From contig OY987226.1 in the NCBI GenBank assembly GCA_963920705.1, positions 5,148,501 to 5,212,500 of the forward strand: DNA of 64,000 bases, read 5' to 3'. This stretch comes from Odiellus spinosus (Eukaryota; Arthropoda; Arachnida; Opiliones; Phalangiidae). Shown piece after piece: positions 1 to 14,018 of the stretch (its first letter is position 1; every line of letters begins with the position of its first letter). A program made the translations under genes and the position numbers. The notes under the pieces are model-generated. The model worked only from the letters and a program-made list of their open reading frames with translations. It was not told where the DNA came from and did no database searches.

Positions 1-1926
1 TTCACGTTTCTTACTTCACTTTGGTCACATCAAGTTTATATTTCCGTTATGGTTGACTTTTTATTAGAAAGTGCATTGATGGAAACTGGATATCGCCAAG
101 CTGTGTAAAATAAATATTAAATGAACAGAATCAGTTTGGAAAAACATTAATTCATTTGTTATTTAATCTTATCTTTTTTTAAATACAATGACTAACAGAA
201 GATTTTACCTAGAAACAATCATATATACTAAATGTACAATTTTTTTCCCCAATTTTATTATATTTATAACTGTCATCAATAGGTTTTAAACATTTTTGCG
301 GTGCATGCTTACTGTTTTTCTTCCAAAGGAGGAGATGATATGATAAAATAATACATTATTATAGCTTAAGGTTTCAACTTACATATTTTAATTCTATATA
401 CCCATAAATATGTTTTTTTTACACGTACCATTGTACAAAGTCTTTTATACATTGTCATGACATTGGAATTATAATGGATTTATCATTTTACCCATGATTT
501 TGGACAAAAATCACCAGAATTCAAATCATCCCCAGGTTTAGCGTACTTGCCCTTTGCTAGCAGAGCCATAGTAAACTTTTGGTGGAGGAATTCTGGAATG
601 GCCCACCAGTGAATATAAACATTTGAACATTTTCCTTAAAGGATGACACGCAGAAAAATAAATTGGGTTTAAACTTATTGAAATAAGTGTTGTCTAAAAA
701 GAGTCTATATCTGGGTTTAATCCTCGCAACAGTCCAGATTTTTTCTTCTACTCTTTTAAGCACAAAATCTCTGTGTATAGGATTTTTCTGGGTGTGATAC
801 TTTAAAGGGAGACTGCTAACACTCGATTTATGGACATTGTTAGACGTAGTTGGCAGGAGTGTCAAACTTTACTGTGCACCTTGGGCCTGAGCTTTGTACT
901 CAATTTAAAGGAATACTAGACTCTAATAATCAGTTATTTTTAATCAGATTTAAAATTTGCGTTCAAAACTCACTAAATATTTCGTGGTAATTTACAGTTA
1001 GACTGAAAAAATTCTGAAAAAAACAATTGCTGATGCGAATGAAATATTGAATGAAAATGGCATGTGAACCAATTTGACTCGTGCTATTTCTTACAAACTT
1101 CTCAATTCAATCAGCGATTGAGTCCTTTTAAAATAAGTAAAAACTTTCTTCAAGGTTAATTTCTCAATCTTGATAATCAACTGCAAATTAGGACGAAACT
1201 TTTGGCGAAGTTTGTTGTATTTACGAATATTTTAAATCTAAACCGAGTCTAGTATCCCTTAAAAGTCAGGTTACTGTATTCATCACAACAAAAGATAGAT
1301 CGCCCTCTTAATTGATCAACGTTTCGTTTTACCTACACAGAATCCTTCCACCAAGATAAATTTAGCTTGGGTTTTAAAACGGTTTGCTCCGATTTCCCCA
1401 CCTAAGCCTAAACTAGCATGCGGCTCGTTCACAAGTGAGAGAAAATACATAGGTCATGCCTAGAGCTGAAGCAGGAAACCTATTATCCCACGTGACTCAC
1501 TAGAAAATCAAAACTAGTTTTGATCGAGAATCAGCTCCATATATTGGGAAAAGTGTGAAATTGCAATATTCTCTTAAGCTCAGTTTCTAAAATGCGCTTT
1601 CTCGCTCGCGTGTGCACACGCTTTAAAAGAGAATGAGATGAATCTTCTTGGTAGAAAATTCCAAAAAGAGTTTGTTTTAATTTTTTTTTTTTTTTTCATT
1701 TAAAATGGTTTAAAAACCTCATTGTTTTATTCTCTTCAAAGTAATTAGCAAAATAATATCCTATAAAATTTGATAAAAGGCAATTTATAATTTCACTCAA
1801 ACATTTTTTTTCTCGTATTTAACGTGGCCTTATTATGTTATTAACGAAAAAAAAAAGTAACCCACTAATTTCCGCCTCAAAATTAAAGATAAATTTAATT
1901 ACCTATTTTCCTAAATTAAGGTATAT
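1..1926. other. Non-coding region downstream of TRAPPC8
   Basis: No gene recognised. It holds one TTAA-flanked MITE (905-1262), a T-run near 1680-1696 and a 102-codon minus frame (557-865) that matches no family I know. Part may be the TRAPPC8 3' UTR. Confidence 0.6.
905..1262. mobile_element. MITE, TTAA family A, copy 1
   Basis: Ends are inverted: TTAAAGGAATACTAGACTC on the left and GAGTCTAGTATCCCTTAA on the right, both with TTAA as expected for piggyBac-type target duplications. Interior text (CATGTGAACCAATTTGACT, CTTGATAATCAACTGCAA) recurs in the copy in Tbh intron 1. No coding capacity. Confidence 0.75.
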
Positions 1927-4900
1927 CTATTTTAAATTAACCGCATTGATGATTAGTAGACTGGGCGCCAATTGTTCTTGCAAAGTGTATTCGCTAGAAG
2001 AGTTCGATAACTTAGCGTACACACGCACAGCTGATAAATTAAACGTTCCTGGAAGGCTAAAAATGGCACGCAATGAAAAAGAGAATGACGCGGAAGGCTG
2101 AAGTGTGGTGTTATATTTGGTCAAACCTGACCAGCTGTACTGAGCAACTTGCCAAGATTCCATCGAGTATTGAGACAGGCTGCGTAATTTTTACAATTAT
2201 CTTCAATGGTTCACGAGATAAACACCTTTAATATTTAGTAAAAAAAATAACCTTTCTTCGTCCTTTGCTAAGTTGACTTCAACCAGAACCGATTTATTGC
2301 AGCAATTTGATAAGACTAACTGAACAGGAACCATAGCTAATCTATAAAGAGAAAGGTATTAATTATAAAGCTAATAATCTCGATCAAGTCAAGATTTGGG
2401 ATTTTATTTTTGAAGAATAATCTAGATTTGGTCAAAAGTCCTGGGGGAATAATCTAGGAAAACTATTTGCTCAAAATTTTACTCGAGTTTTAAATTTTTC
2501 TTTGCTTTATTGCAATTAAAAATAAACTCTGGTGTTTTTCACAATCTTCAATAAATTATTTCAATAAGAAAATAACTTTCTAGACTCTGTAATAGGCTTC
2601 TATTTAATGAAGCGACTTATAACTTCAAAAAAGGTTATTTAATTGAATTAGTTCTTCCAAAATTTACGGGGCCATATTTTAACATAAATTAAACCGTCAA
2701 GATACAAACCTTTGTTTCTTAAAATTATGATCAACTTGAACTTCGTGAAGAAAAACGCATTTGACCAATTTCTCCGCTAGAGACATCATGTAACTTTCAT
2801 TTGTTATTTGGGGATTTAAAATTGGCTGCAAATAAAAACAATTATGTACCATTATTAAACCAAAACTAGAAATATCACTCAGAAAGAATAACAAATCTTA
2901 CTAATAATGGTGTATTTATGGGAGTAAAGGGTGTTAACTGCTCAACGGTTACATGATGTTGACCCATAATGACGAAAAACTTTTCCTCTCTTTGAACAGT
3001 AGCTTTCCATATGACAGTTAGGGTTAAATTAACAGCGTTACAACCCTCTAAAGCTTCCAAATCAGAATTTGGAACCAGAGTTTCTTGATAAGGTGGCGGA
3101 CCTTCGCTATCCGGGACTAATGGGGCCAGCCCATGTAGCAACGATTGAAGGCAGAACTCGGAGCAAGGGGCTGCGCTACTTTCAACGGCGGTTCTTTCAA
3201 AGGGAATTTGTGAGAAAACCATAACTTCTTGACTAGCAACTAAACAATAAAAATATTTTACACAAATTTTTGGACTTGGATTTCAAACGAAATAGAAACC
3301 AATAACGTTGGAAATGAATTTCTATAAAAAACCTCATTATAATGAAATTCTAGATGGAAAAGAACACATTTCGTTATGTCTATATATTTTATTATAGCTG
3401 CTAGTATTTGGTCAAGGTCACTAAATTCTTGACTTTTTTGTTTAAAAAAGTGACATTTTTAAGAAGGGAAATTTTTGGACCAGCTTTAGCGGACGAACAA
3501 TGGTTGTCCATTAAAGCTAGGCCAAAATTTTTCGTCAGATTCTTAAATTTAGTTTTAACATTTTATTTCCAGGTAGGAATTTGTTATAGCGAGGTTTTAC
3601 CGTATAAAATTGTGTATGAAATAGCCCTAGTGATTCAACAAAACAATCAAATGAACCAAACGGTTCCTGCCTCCAACAGTGCCGAATTGCGACCTATGGT
3701 TGGATCTCTGACCCCACTCTCAATTAGAAAAAAAAAAAAAAAAATGGTAAAGTGGGGAGTAAATCCATTCTCGTGTTATCGGCTTCTTTTAAAAATAGGA
3801 TTAACCTATTACGATGCCATTCTGCCAAATTTAACTTACCAGTATGTTTGGCTGTGAAAGGAAAAACGTGAAAATTCATATGTAATGACTCTAAAGGTTT
3901 TACGTGAATTGATCCTAAAAATGAAAATTTTAATCAAAATTAGCCACACAATTTGTAGAACCGTAATCACTTTCAAATACTTACCACTTGCCGTTGGTTC
4001 CCCTAATGACTTGATCCACCAATTTTGACTGGCACCGTTGACTTGAACAATGCTTATATCAGCCGTACTTGTACTTTGATCCTGCAAAAGAACAGAAATA
4101 TAACACGTATTTCTAAAAAAAGAAATATTTTTTGAAAGCATATTTATACTGTACTTTTAACAGATTATCACACTGAAGAGAAGCAATTAAATTATTGGCG
4201 TTAAGACCGTGATTTTCAACTGGCGTAAAACTCCTTCGAACAGCGGCTTTCAAATTAACAGAAGGAGTAGTTGTGATTTCAAATGTATGTTGTAATAATC
4301 TATATCTGATTTTATTTGAACGTTAAATTAGAACTTTAAGACTCAAAAAACTTTATATATTAGGGGCGTGTGCAAGCTCAAATTTTCTAGGTTTCGAGCC
4401 AAGCTGCAGCCCTGATCCAAGGTTCGTGTCAAGCTTCTAGCTTGAATTGCAAGTCAGGTTTCGAGCCTTTAACAAGACTCAAAATTCCAATTTCGAGCTT
4501 TATTGAGCCAAAAATGTTTTTTGCACTCTTTAGTGAGTACAAAAACTAAGGTATTTGATGAGGCCCCAAATGCTCCTGGGTTCACCCCTTTCTAATGGCA
4601 GCGCATACAAAGCTACACTATGAGTTATCTCCATGAATTTATCTTCTTTGAGATATAGGCAGCCTTGCTTTACGCGTGATGACAATTTAAACTAGGGATC
4701 TAACGTGCCAAACTCCAATACCTTCTGCATATCAGTGGCATCTCCCCTTTCTTTGTACAAGGCTCGAAAATCTTAAATCTCTCTCTTGAGCTTTTACCGA
4801 GCATTAGGCTCCTGGGCTCGAAACCCTGATGAGCTTTAGAAATGTCTCTTACCAAGCCCGATTGGGCACTCAAAACATTTCAAACACTCGCACACCACTA

Positions 4901-7900
4901 TTATTTTTCATAATATAACTACCTCAGCTTCGCGAGCATTTGTGAAGTGGTTTCGTAATAAAATAGAAGGTCAACATGGTGAGAACCCGGAGTATCGGGT
5001 CCTCGAATCCACAAAGGAACCATGATAGATGCACCGGGTTCTAAACTAACGTAGCTTCCATTATGCATAAAAAGTTCAGAGACGCGAGTTATTTTCTTCC
5101 ATTCTACCATTACGGGAGAGGTAGAACTATTTCCATTATTCGTAGTTCGCGCAGCGTACCCCAAATAAGAATAAGATTCGGATTCCTCCGCACCGTATGA
5201 TCCAAAAACAAAAACTTCAGGGGTCGGAGATGCCACGATTAAACGTTGTAAGGGACACTGTCCAATGTTCGTAAATTGAACATTGATTAGCTTCACTTCC
5301 CCGCATAAAAGATTCGATGTAAAGTCATAGAATTTGGCCTAAAATGATTTATAGCTCAATTATATGAAAGATTTCAATAAGTAGATCAATTACTATTTAA
5401 TTTTACCTGCAACTTTGGCATATGATTAATTATGACCGCCTCTAATCGATAGTCAGGCCCATACACGACGCTCGTTTTCTCTACTTTTGTATTATTTAAA
5501 CGAGGACCTTTAACTTCGAGAGTCAATTTTCCTCTTACTGAAGTAGTGAAACTCGATGGTCTTGCGGGAGGTTTACTTGATTCTTCAGTTGACGATGTTA
5601 AATCGTTACTAGCTGATGTTTGAGAAGAAATTGCCTGAGACAACAATGTAAAGGCAACGGCAGTTATTTTTAAACTTCCAAGCTGTTTTGGCCTTAATGT
5701 CAAGTGAACCTTTAACAAAAGTTAAACTGCTTAAGTACTATGTTGGTATGTACGTTAAATTTGGACATAAACATTATTTATGCCTAAATACTAGTCTGTA
5801 GTCTTGGGCCCAAATTTGTTTATCCCAAAAAATTGGGCTAAAATTGTCCTGGCCAAATTTTTTTGACTTAATAGCAACAACCAAGAGGCAGTGACTAATA
5901 AAGTCCAAATTTAAGGCTTAAATAAGTCTATTACCAAAATGATGATATTTATACTTAAAAACATTGCGGCTGTTGCTATTTAGCCCCAAATTTTAGGTGT
6001 CAAAAAAACTTGTGAACAGAATTACATTATTTACACCCAAAATTAAAATAGTAGTCTACAAAATTAAAGTAGACATGCAACCTTGGCCTTGTCAAATTGA
6101 TCTCGCACCAAGCTCGCGAATTTAATCTATAGAAATTAGCTTCAGTTTTCATTTGAATGTGCTCTAATAGAATATGGAAATAAACTGGCTTTCCCAATGA
6201 AGAAAAATATAATTTGGTCAAAAATGGACCAAATTGAAAAATACCAACAGAATGCGACCAAATAGATCAAATGAAATTACATGAATTCAACAAAAGTGGG
6301 CCATAATTTAAAATGCCTTTGGTCCACTTTTGTTGAATGACTAATTGATGATGGCATCAAACCTTTAGATCTTGAAGTCCATCAAATTTGATTTCAGGCA
6401 CTATTTCGGTATCAACAATTTCATTTAATAAGGCAGTCTTTAAATAAAGTGTATATAAATAAAAATTTATAGTAAATAAAACTATATATAAAAAATTACT
6501 TTTCCTCCTAGAGTTTCGTTACTGATTGGTTGTGTAACGGAATCATTTTCAGGCAGAAACTCCCATACTAAATGAACGTTTGATAATGTAATTCCAACTA
6601 GAAGTGGATTCTTTATACTTAGTTCGACAGACAATGGTTCTGTAATAACAATTGAAAAATGATTACTGGGCGAGTACTCGATTTGATATTCATTTGCCCA
6701 AAATTTTATTATTTGTGACATTTATAATACTTGCGAGGATTTTAAGTTTAAAAACTCGCGAATAGGGTAGGCGGGGTAGCTGATAATTAACCAAAGGCCA
6801 ACTATACTTAATACTTGACTTAACAGAAATGTTTAGCTATTTGATACTCGACTCAAAACTTTAAAAGTGGTTCTAGTCCTATCCTATTTAAAAGTTAAAA
6901 TGGGATGAAATTTATTTGCGTTCTAAAACAAAAAACGCATTTCAAAAGAATTTATGTTAGTTACTTAGCGAGAGGACATTAGAAACAGGGTTGCCACAGT
7001 AGTCTACAATCCATTTTAGGTCAGAAACTAAAAATTTTCGTACCTTCAACGACTATGTTTGGTTTCGCCGAATTATTCGTTTTATTCGAAAGACAATTCA
7101 AATGAGGTTTCATCAAGAGTCCTTTATTATCAGCAGCGTAGTTGTAAGCAAACTCTTCAAGCTTGACCCACGAAGAATTCCGTTCGTCTCCGATAGAAAA
7201 GGAACCAGTGTCGACTAAAATGAAGTTATCTGAAAGTATTACAAATCATACGTCCAACTAAAGTGCCGTGAGCAAACAAAATGCGAAACAAACTTAAACT
7301 GGAACCACTACAAAAATGATAAAAGCAAAATGTGGGGGTGCGGCAAAAACTATAAATAAAAAATTTAATTTATAAATATATAATTTTTATAATATTAACA
7401 AAAATTATTCCCTTAAAAAAAAAAGAAACGTATATAACTACGAAACAATCAACATATGTCTACGACTAATACCAACGTAGCTTTGGCGCTATTAAAACAA
7501 AATCTTAAAAAGGTTTATAACCTCACCAGTTGCGGGTTCAGAAGGTCTGCCGAGTAAAACTTTCGTTAACTGACAGTTTATAATAGGAACGGGTAGAGCG
7601 GGTAATGTTTTATCATCAGACTTATCCGCTAAAAATTGCTGAAAATGAAAAATGTTAATACAATTTCAATCTTAAATGAATTAAACGTGGATGGGCGAGT
7701 ACAATATCTAAGAATAATCAAAAGTATATATAAAAAAAACAAGCCTCCCTGTATCAGGGTAGAGTGAACCAAAGTAATCATGACCCTGACTCAAATTAGG
7801 CTTTGTCAAATTCATCTTGCACTCAAACCGTTGGCTCCTTTAACTATATCCAAGTAGTACTATACTGAGAGACTAGATTGTACCTCGCATTACTTTGTTT

Positions 7901-10900
7901 AAGCATAACTAAAATAAATTTCGAGGTTTCAGAGGCCGGAGAATGGGTGGCTAACTTTAGTTGCATTCACACTAGCTACTTTGAATTCATTTTAGAAAGG
8001 TCAAACTGCAAAATTTGAGGTCAACTACTCGCCCATCATGATTACGGGCTAAAAATAATTACTTTTAACACAAAGAGATATTCTTTAAGATAGGTTCCCT
8101 GTTGAACAGCAGACTGCTGCTTCCTTGAGGTTAAAAGGCAATAAAAAGCTTCGCACGCTTGCTCCACTAATTTCAAATTGACTGATTGACGGCCGATAGT
8201 GAAGTAAATGTGATCGCTGGCCAAAAACCATTGCCGGTTTTGATACACCTATAATTTTCTCATTAAAATTAACGTTTGGATTAACTGCAGTTTCGGTAGC
8301 CTTCATGGATTAAGTAATGTCGTGACAAACCTCAAGAGCTTGTTGGTAGCACCTCAAGGCGTGTTTTCTTTGACCCGCTTTGCTAAAACGATGCCCGGCG
8401 AGGATTATGTGAAAGGCATACTTTCGTAGCATTCTCGGTTTGGAATGTAAAAAGCAGAGAGAGGCTTGCTCAAGCAAGAGCGCGCTAAGAAGATCGGAAT
8501 CTTCACTGGTCATACGAATAAAGAGTTGAGCCGCTTCCGAATACATTCCTTTGCTTTTTAAAGTTTCAGTGCTTAGTAGGGTTGTCCTCGTTGCGAATTG
8601 AGATTGCCTAGAATAGTTTTTAACCGTGTAATTAAACACATAAGACGTTAATATTGAAATCCATCTCACTTGGAAGAATTCAAGTAAGTTGTTATGGCAT
8701 TTTCTAAATAATGGTACGGAAATTGTCGTTGACTGTTCTTGCCTTGCAAAAATATTGAATAAGCAGCCATTTCCTGTAAAAATAACAAATAGCTTCATGA
8801 TAATTTCAGTCTCGCCCATATAGTGCATGCAATCAGAACAGTTTCTAAAATTGAAACCAACTATGCTAGATTAGGGGTGCCACAATGAGATTTCGCACCA
8901 CTAGAAAAACTTGGTCGGACCATCTCTGCACTTTCATTTTTAATTTTTTTATTTTTGATATAAATTTATTTATTTATTTATTTATGGATGGCGAGAGTAC
9001 AGGCTGCTTAGCTAAGAAGCTTATATTGAGGGATCGAACTTCACTCATTCTAAAATTGAAACCCACTGCACTAGATTGCGCGGTCAAACTTTAAACATTC
9101 TAAAAATGAAACCAACTATGATAGATTGCGAGATGCCACTTTACCCTTTCTACAAATGAAACAAACTAAGCTAGAATGCGAGATCCATCTTTACACATTC
9201 TAAAATTTAACCCCAACTTTGTAGGATTGCTAAATTTTTTAAAGCAGCGCTAGATCACTCTAACTGGATGTGACATCCGATTAAGCTAATGGAATTTGAT
9301 AATTGACTCAAATTAAAGTCCGATAAAACTAATGGAATTTGATAATTGACCCAAATTAAAGTCCGATAAAACTAATGGAATTTGATAATTGACCCAAATT
9401 AAAGTCCGATAAAACTAATGGAATTTGGTAAATGACCGTATTGAGGCGATCAGGCCGTATACTACTCGTAATTAAAAACAATTTTATTTTACCAACGCTC
9501 CAGCATAATGAATCCAAGCTTGATCACTCCCAAATTCTTTCTTTGCGCTGTGATAAGCTTGATATGCTACTTCATATAGTTGAAACATGAAAGCTATGTC
9601 TCCTAATTTTCGAACTTGCAATTCAGGAGCATCTTGACTATACCTAAATTAAAATTGGTTGATTTTAAAGCCCCAAACTAAAATCTCCAAGAAAATTCAG
9701 AGGTGAAGCGTACACGACAGAGTTGGCCGAATTTCCAGGAGCAGGTTGCCCAGGTTTATTGCTTCCGAACCATTTCTTAGTGGCGCTGAATATAGACCTG
9801 TGCAGACCCTTACGATTCATAACCTGATCATTCAATATCCTCGTCTGTCTTTCGGCGTAAGGTATTAAACATTGAGTGAAAAACTCATGAATAAAGACTT
9901 TGACACGATCTCTGTCGCTGGAGGATAAGAACCGCCCATGATGTTTGCCATAATTAGATTCTTTCAAGTGTTTGGAGGCTAATATCCAATCTTCATCAAT
10001 ATGTCCCTATGTTAGGAATAAAAAGGGGGTTAACAGTACAAATGGAATTAATTTTCAAAGGTCTGTTTTACTTTCACATCAGGAGGTGATAAACTTTCAA
10101 AATTGTTTGTCGATAAAGGATGAAAAACTGCATCCGAGCTGGGTGGGTTTTCTGTAAATAAATCTGATCTTAGTACGCAATGATTCAAAAATTAAAACAA
10201 ACGTACCGATGACATCTGGAAGATGATTAGTTTCATTGTCTACCACTGGTTTGCTAGAATCAGACTAAAAAATACGTTAAAGTGAGAATGAAAGCCTGAT
10301 AAGCTAATTTTTTTATAAACTCTTCAAAAATTACATTTTGATCAGAGGAAGGCGTTAAAAATTGATTCCATGGATCAGGTAATTGCGCTACAGTTTCGTC
10401 AGTAACTGAAGCTGAATTGATTTGCAGGAAATGACATTGGGATGTCCCGTACAAATTTTTTATACTTTGATATGCGGCTTCAGCTCTAAAGTTATAAAAA
10501 TTGATGAAATAAACTCAAGCCCTTTGATGTAACCCATTCTTACTTGCTTAAATCATCGACTCCAACATCATGAATGAGCACAAAATATTTACAAATGTTT
10601 GGACAGAACCATTTTGACGCAGCATTTTGTTGGTGAATGAGTTGTTCTTGCACTAGTTCGTGCAATTGCGATAACGGATCTGCGTGACTTGATGAAACTA
10701 CGTAAATACCTTAAGATTTTTTAGGTTAAGAATACAATGATTTGCTAATTTTTTAATACATTAAAAAGGATACAGCCAATGAATCTGTTAGTGAATTCAT
10801 GTTCCGTGGGGTAAAATACTTGGAAAAATACATTTCTATAAGCTTCAAACCAAGGAGTAGTTCCTAGAAGTTGTCATTTTTTATATTTATGAACAATTAT

Positions 10901-11344
10901 GAATAAATATCTACATAATTAAACTTACGGCAATACTTGAGGACATATGGTTGCACTGTTAAAGTGTTTTTAACGCTAGTTTCTCCTTGAATATTTGTAA
11001 CGGTATCACTCAACATCTTTTTGGTTAGTGCTGGAGCATAAGGCTGACTTTTTATGTCTTTAATAATAATTCTAGCATTTCGAAGAGTGTAACTGACTAG
11101 CGATAAGTCTCTGATGGAAACTGATCAAACAGAACCCCCCAAAAAATAAGTAAAGATCCTACTGATTATTAATGGAAGACCACTGACCTTCACTACTCAG
11201 TCGACAAAATGGTTGAACTAATTCGACAAAGGAAAGGTTATTTTTCCGACATGTGGAATCAGCTTCTGAACTGCAAAGTACAGCCAACACCGGCGAAAAC
11301 ACATCCTGTATAAGTTCCTCAGGGGACTGCTTGCAAACAGCCAT
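1927..11344 (-). CDS. TRAPPC8: TRAPPC8 (Trs85 family) subunit of the TRAPP tethering complex
   Basis: Subunit of TRAPPIII, a Rab1 exchange and tethering complex acting in ER-Golgi traffic and autophagy (family knowledge). The ATG at 11344 opens MAVCKQSPEELIQDVFSPV, which aligns with the family N-terminus; a longer reading to 11359 would need a TTG start. Recognisable coding blocks follow on the minus strand at about 11344-11160, 11120-10935, 10870-10770, 10713-10560, 10490-10280, 10010-9675 (with SATKKWFGSNKP, a strong family signature), 9640-9490, 8640-8320, 8240-8060, 7640-7525, 7230-7040, 6715-6500, 6440-6360, 5718-5405, 5340-4920, 4240-4140, 4080-3985, 3220-2895, 2830-2705 and about 2250-1927. 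The last exon gives VRVYAKLSNSS and APSLLIINAVNLK before TAG at 1927-1929, matching the family C-terminus. About 20 exons; internal splice sites were not all traced. Larger introns hold MITEs and minisatellites. Confidence 0.93.
4361..4900. mobile_element. hAT-like MITE in a TRAPPC8 intron
   Basis: Imperfect terminal inverted repeats TAGGGGCGTGTGCAAG and CTCGCACACCACTA (read as TAGTGGTGTGCGAG on the other strand). Flanks TTATATAT and TTATTTTT agree at six of eight bases, compatible with an aged 8-bp duplication. The interior is full of degenerate GGTTTCGAGCC/AAGCTC repeats. No open frame of note. Confidence 0.65.
9021..9230. repeat. Minisatellite, 50-bp unit, about four degenerate copies
   Basis: The landmark TAGATTGCG-like string recurs near 9022, 9072, 9122, 9172 and 9222, exactly 50 bp apart, each followed by a TCTAAAATTGAAAC-like block. 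A further unit lies at about 8840-8885. It is in a TRAPPC8 intron. Confidence 0.75.
9278..9437. repeat. Tandem repeat, 43-bp unit, about 3.7 copies
   Basis: CCGATAAAACTAATGG recurs with phase points at 9278, 9321, 9364 and 9407. The middle copies are identical or nearly so, indicating recent expansion. It is in the same TRAPPC8 intron as the 50-bp minisatellite. Confidence 0.9.
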
Positions 11345-14018
11345 AATGTACTCGTTCAAGTTATCTCATAATCAAGAAAACCTATTGAAAAGTATTATCA
11401 AAACAAATATTAGGGAAACTACGCATCTTCTATGTTCAAAAATAACTGAACAACTTGAACTAATATAAAATTAGCTTAATTAAGACTTATACAACAGCCT
11501 GAAGCCAACGTTGAGCTAGCTAAATCATACATCCCTATGATCCCGAACCCACAAAGGGGAGGGAGGGTAAAGGTCAAATAAGAGCCAAGGCCTAACAAAT
11601 CCACCACTTGTCATTTCAATCATTTCATTGAAACAAAATGAAATAAATTCTTAAATAAAGAATAAACATACGTACTTTAATATCAGCGTTGTATTATATT
11701 GTTAAACACTATAATTTTAACCTCACAAAACATTTAAACTATTTAAACCAATAAAATTAGAAACCTAATCAAAAAACTCACGTAAATCCATTACGTGATT
11801 TTGGGACTGCCGGAGCCCGGATTCCCGGAAGACAATTGCACTGCAACAGGAAACTATGTTTCAGCGGGAAATTCGAAATTTGTAATTTTGGCGGAACAGA
11901 TTTATTTTCAATAATTAAAAATCTATATACAAACATTTTGTGAGAATGAAATTTCTAAAAATTAATGATCCTTATATCGATTGTTCTAAAATCAATTATG
12001 ATCTTAAAATATAAAGGTCTAAAATTCCGTCAAATTGACTAGAGCTATCAAGAATAACATTTTTAGTTTTTACGAAGGAAGAAAAAAACGAAAGTTGAAA
12101 AATTAAAATTAATCTTGATAATCGAAAAAGAATAATTCTCTCGAGGCTCCAGCGGCTTTTTTTCTTTCGCAACTTGCGTTCATTTAGCAAAATCTTTTTA
12201 TTTATATACTAATCAACAAACAACTATAGAAAAATAATCTGTACATTTTTTCTTATTAACACGTACACTGATTTTGACATAACTTACATCTTATTACTAA
12301 ACCTATACAAAAAGAATTATATACATAGATGTGATAAAAATAATTAAATTGAAATTTTTAATTTAATTCTACACCACGTTTAAAAAAAATTGAAACCCAA
12401 ATGTTTAAAACAAAATAAAATCACATTAAAATTTTGTGGTGCTAATTGGAAATCAAATCACGCACTGAGAAGTACATGTAGATCCAAATATCTTTGCGTG
12501 TTAGGTCACTCAGGCGAAAACCTGACACATATTTCAATCATTTGTAAGCACCAGCCATCAGGGCCCTTTTATTTGGGCCTATTCTGATACTATTAAAAGT
12601 CTACCTGCAAATCCCCTCTTTTAGTTCAATTATGTTACATATCTTTAAGATGGAAGCTGCAGTTTCGGTTTAAAACTGGATTTCTAATGGGTACAGAATA
12701 AGGCCTCTGGGATCATGACACCAGGAGCTTCAAAAATATCCACGCTATATCATAAAGGCTAATTTACGAGGGGCCAGTGTAAAGTGATTAAGGGTAATCT
12801 TTAAAAATCCCTGCCTTTGACAGTGCTAAAATGGTTAAGCGTAATCCGTAATAGGTGTACAGGGAATCTGAAAGTGATTTATCCCCTCACTAATTTACCA
12901 CCAGTTTACCACTACAAAACAGCGCAAACTGGTAGACTTTACACTGCCACAAGCCAACAATTTAGTTTTAATTATTTAGACAATTTGAACCAAAATGGAA
13001 AATTTCAATTAAATCATTTTTTTCACTTTTTTTTGAGATAGTTTTATGAACCACATTTTTTGAGAAAAGGGTGCATAGCATTTTTCCATGACAACACTAT
13101 AAAGGGGTTGAAAGAATGGTTAAAAAACCTTTAAACAGGTTTTTTTTTTTAAAAACAATTTGTCATTAATTTGTTTAACAACACTAACGAATTTACATTA
13201 AAAAAGCTCAAATTATTTATTACCATATTATTACTTGGGTAGAGCTTTTATTTATTCACTTTTATTGATTTATTTTAAATTTAAAGTAGACAGTCTAAGA
13301 CAGGTAACCTAACTCAATTGGGCCTTTTGATCTCTCACCAGCCTTGCGAATTTAATCTTTTGAAATTTAAAATATTTCCTAGACTGTTCTTACATACGTG
13401 TGACGTGGGTTTTACTTTTCAATTGAATAACGAAAGAAATTGGCTTTCCCAATTAGGAAACAATTTAACTTGGTTAAACGTGGTAAAATTGAAAAATTCC
13501 AATTTTGTTTGACCAATTCGGACCTTTTTTGACCAAATTAGATTTTTCCTCATCGGTATAGGCTGATTTCCTCCATTATTCTATTGGAGCACATGAATGA
13601 AAAGTAAAATCGACATCAAGCGTATGTAAAAACAGCCTGTGAATTTTTTTTAAATTCTTCAGATTAAATTTGTGAGCTTGGTGCGAGAACAGTTTGATAA
13701 GGCCCTAATCGAGTCAGGTTAGGTCTCTACATTCTATTTTAACCAATTGAAGAGGGTTAGGAACCAATTAAGGCAATTTTTATGGTTAAATACGTGTATT
13801 TATTATTATTTGGTTATTAATTTAGTTTTTGAAACGAAAACAACGTTAGAATTAAAAAACAAATTTTAATTATAAATATAATTTGGAGCAGCGAGAAAAA
13901 AATTTCTCGTGTATTTTTTTTCTGATTTGATTTTTTAAGTCATATGTACACTATGATGTTCCTATACGTTTTCATTTTGATAGGAAAAAATGAGAGGTAT
14001 TTAAACGCGCTATCAACA
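11345..14018. other. Intergenic region between TRAPPC8 and Morgue
   Basis: TRAPPC8 promoter side and Morgue 3' side. No gene recognised. It contains a possible short TIR element (12767-12953) and a large imperfect palindrome (about 13280-13740). Confidence 0.6.
13280..13740. mobile_element. Fold-back MITE-like palindrome, copy of a dispersed family
   Basis: The left half (AACCTAACTCAATTGGGCC, then TTGCGAATTTAATCTTTTG, TTACATACGTGTGACGTGG) is mirrored by the right half in reverse complement. Related single arms occur near 6055-6230, 27985-28110 and 51650-51900. Termini and target duplication were not resolved. Confidence 0.6.

Noticed and set aside
557-865. 102-codon minus-strand frame beyond the TRAPPC8 3' end.
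   Set aside because: No motif, no family I recognise, no adjoining exon; a frame this long can arise by chance here.
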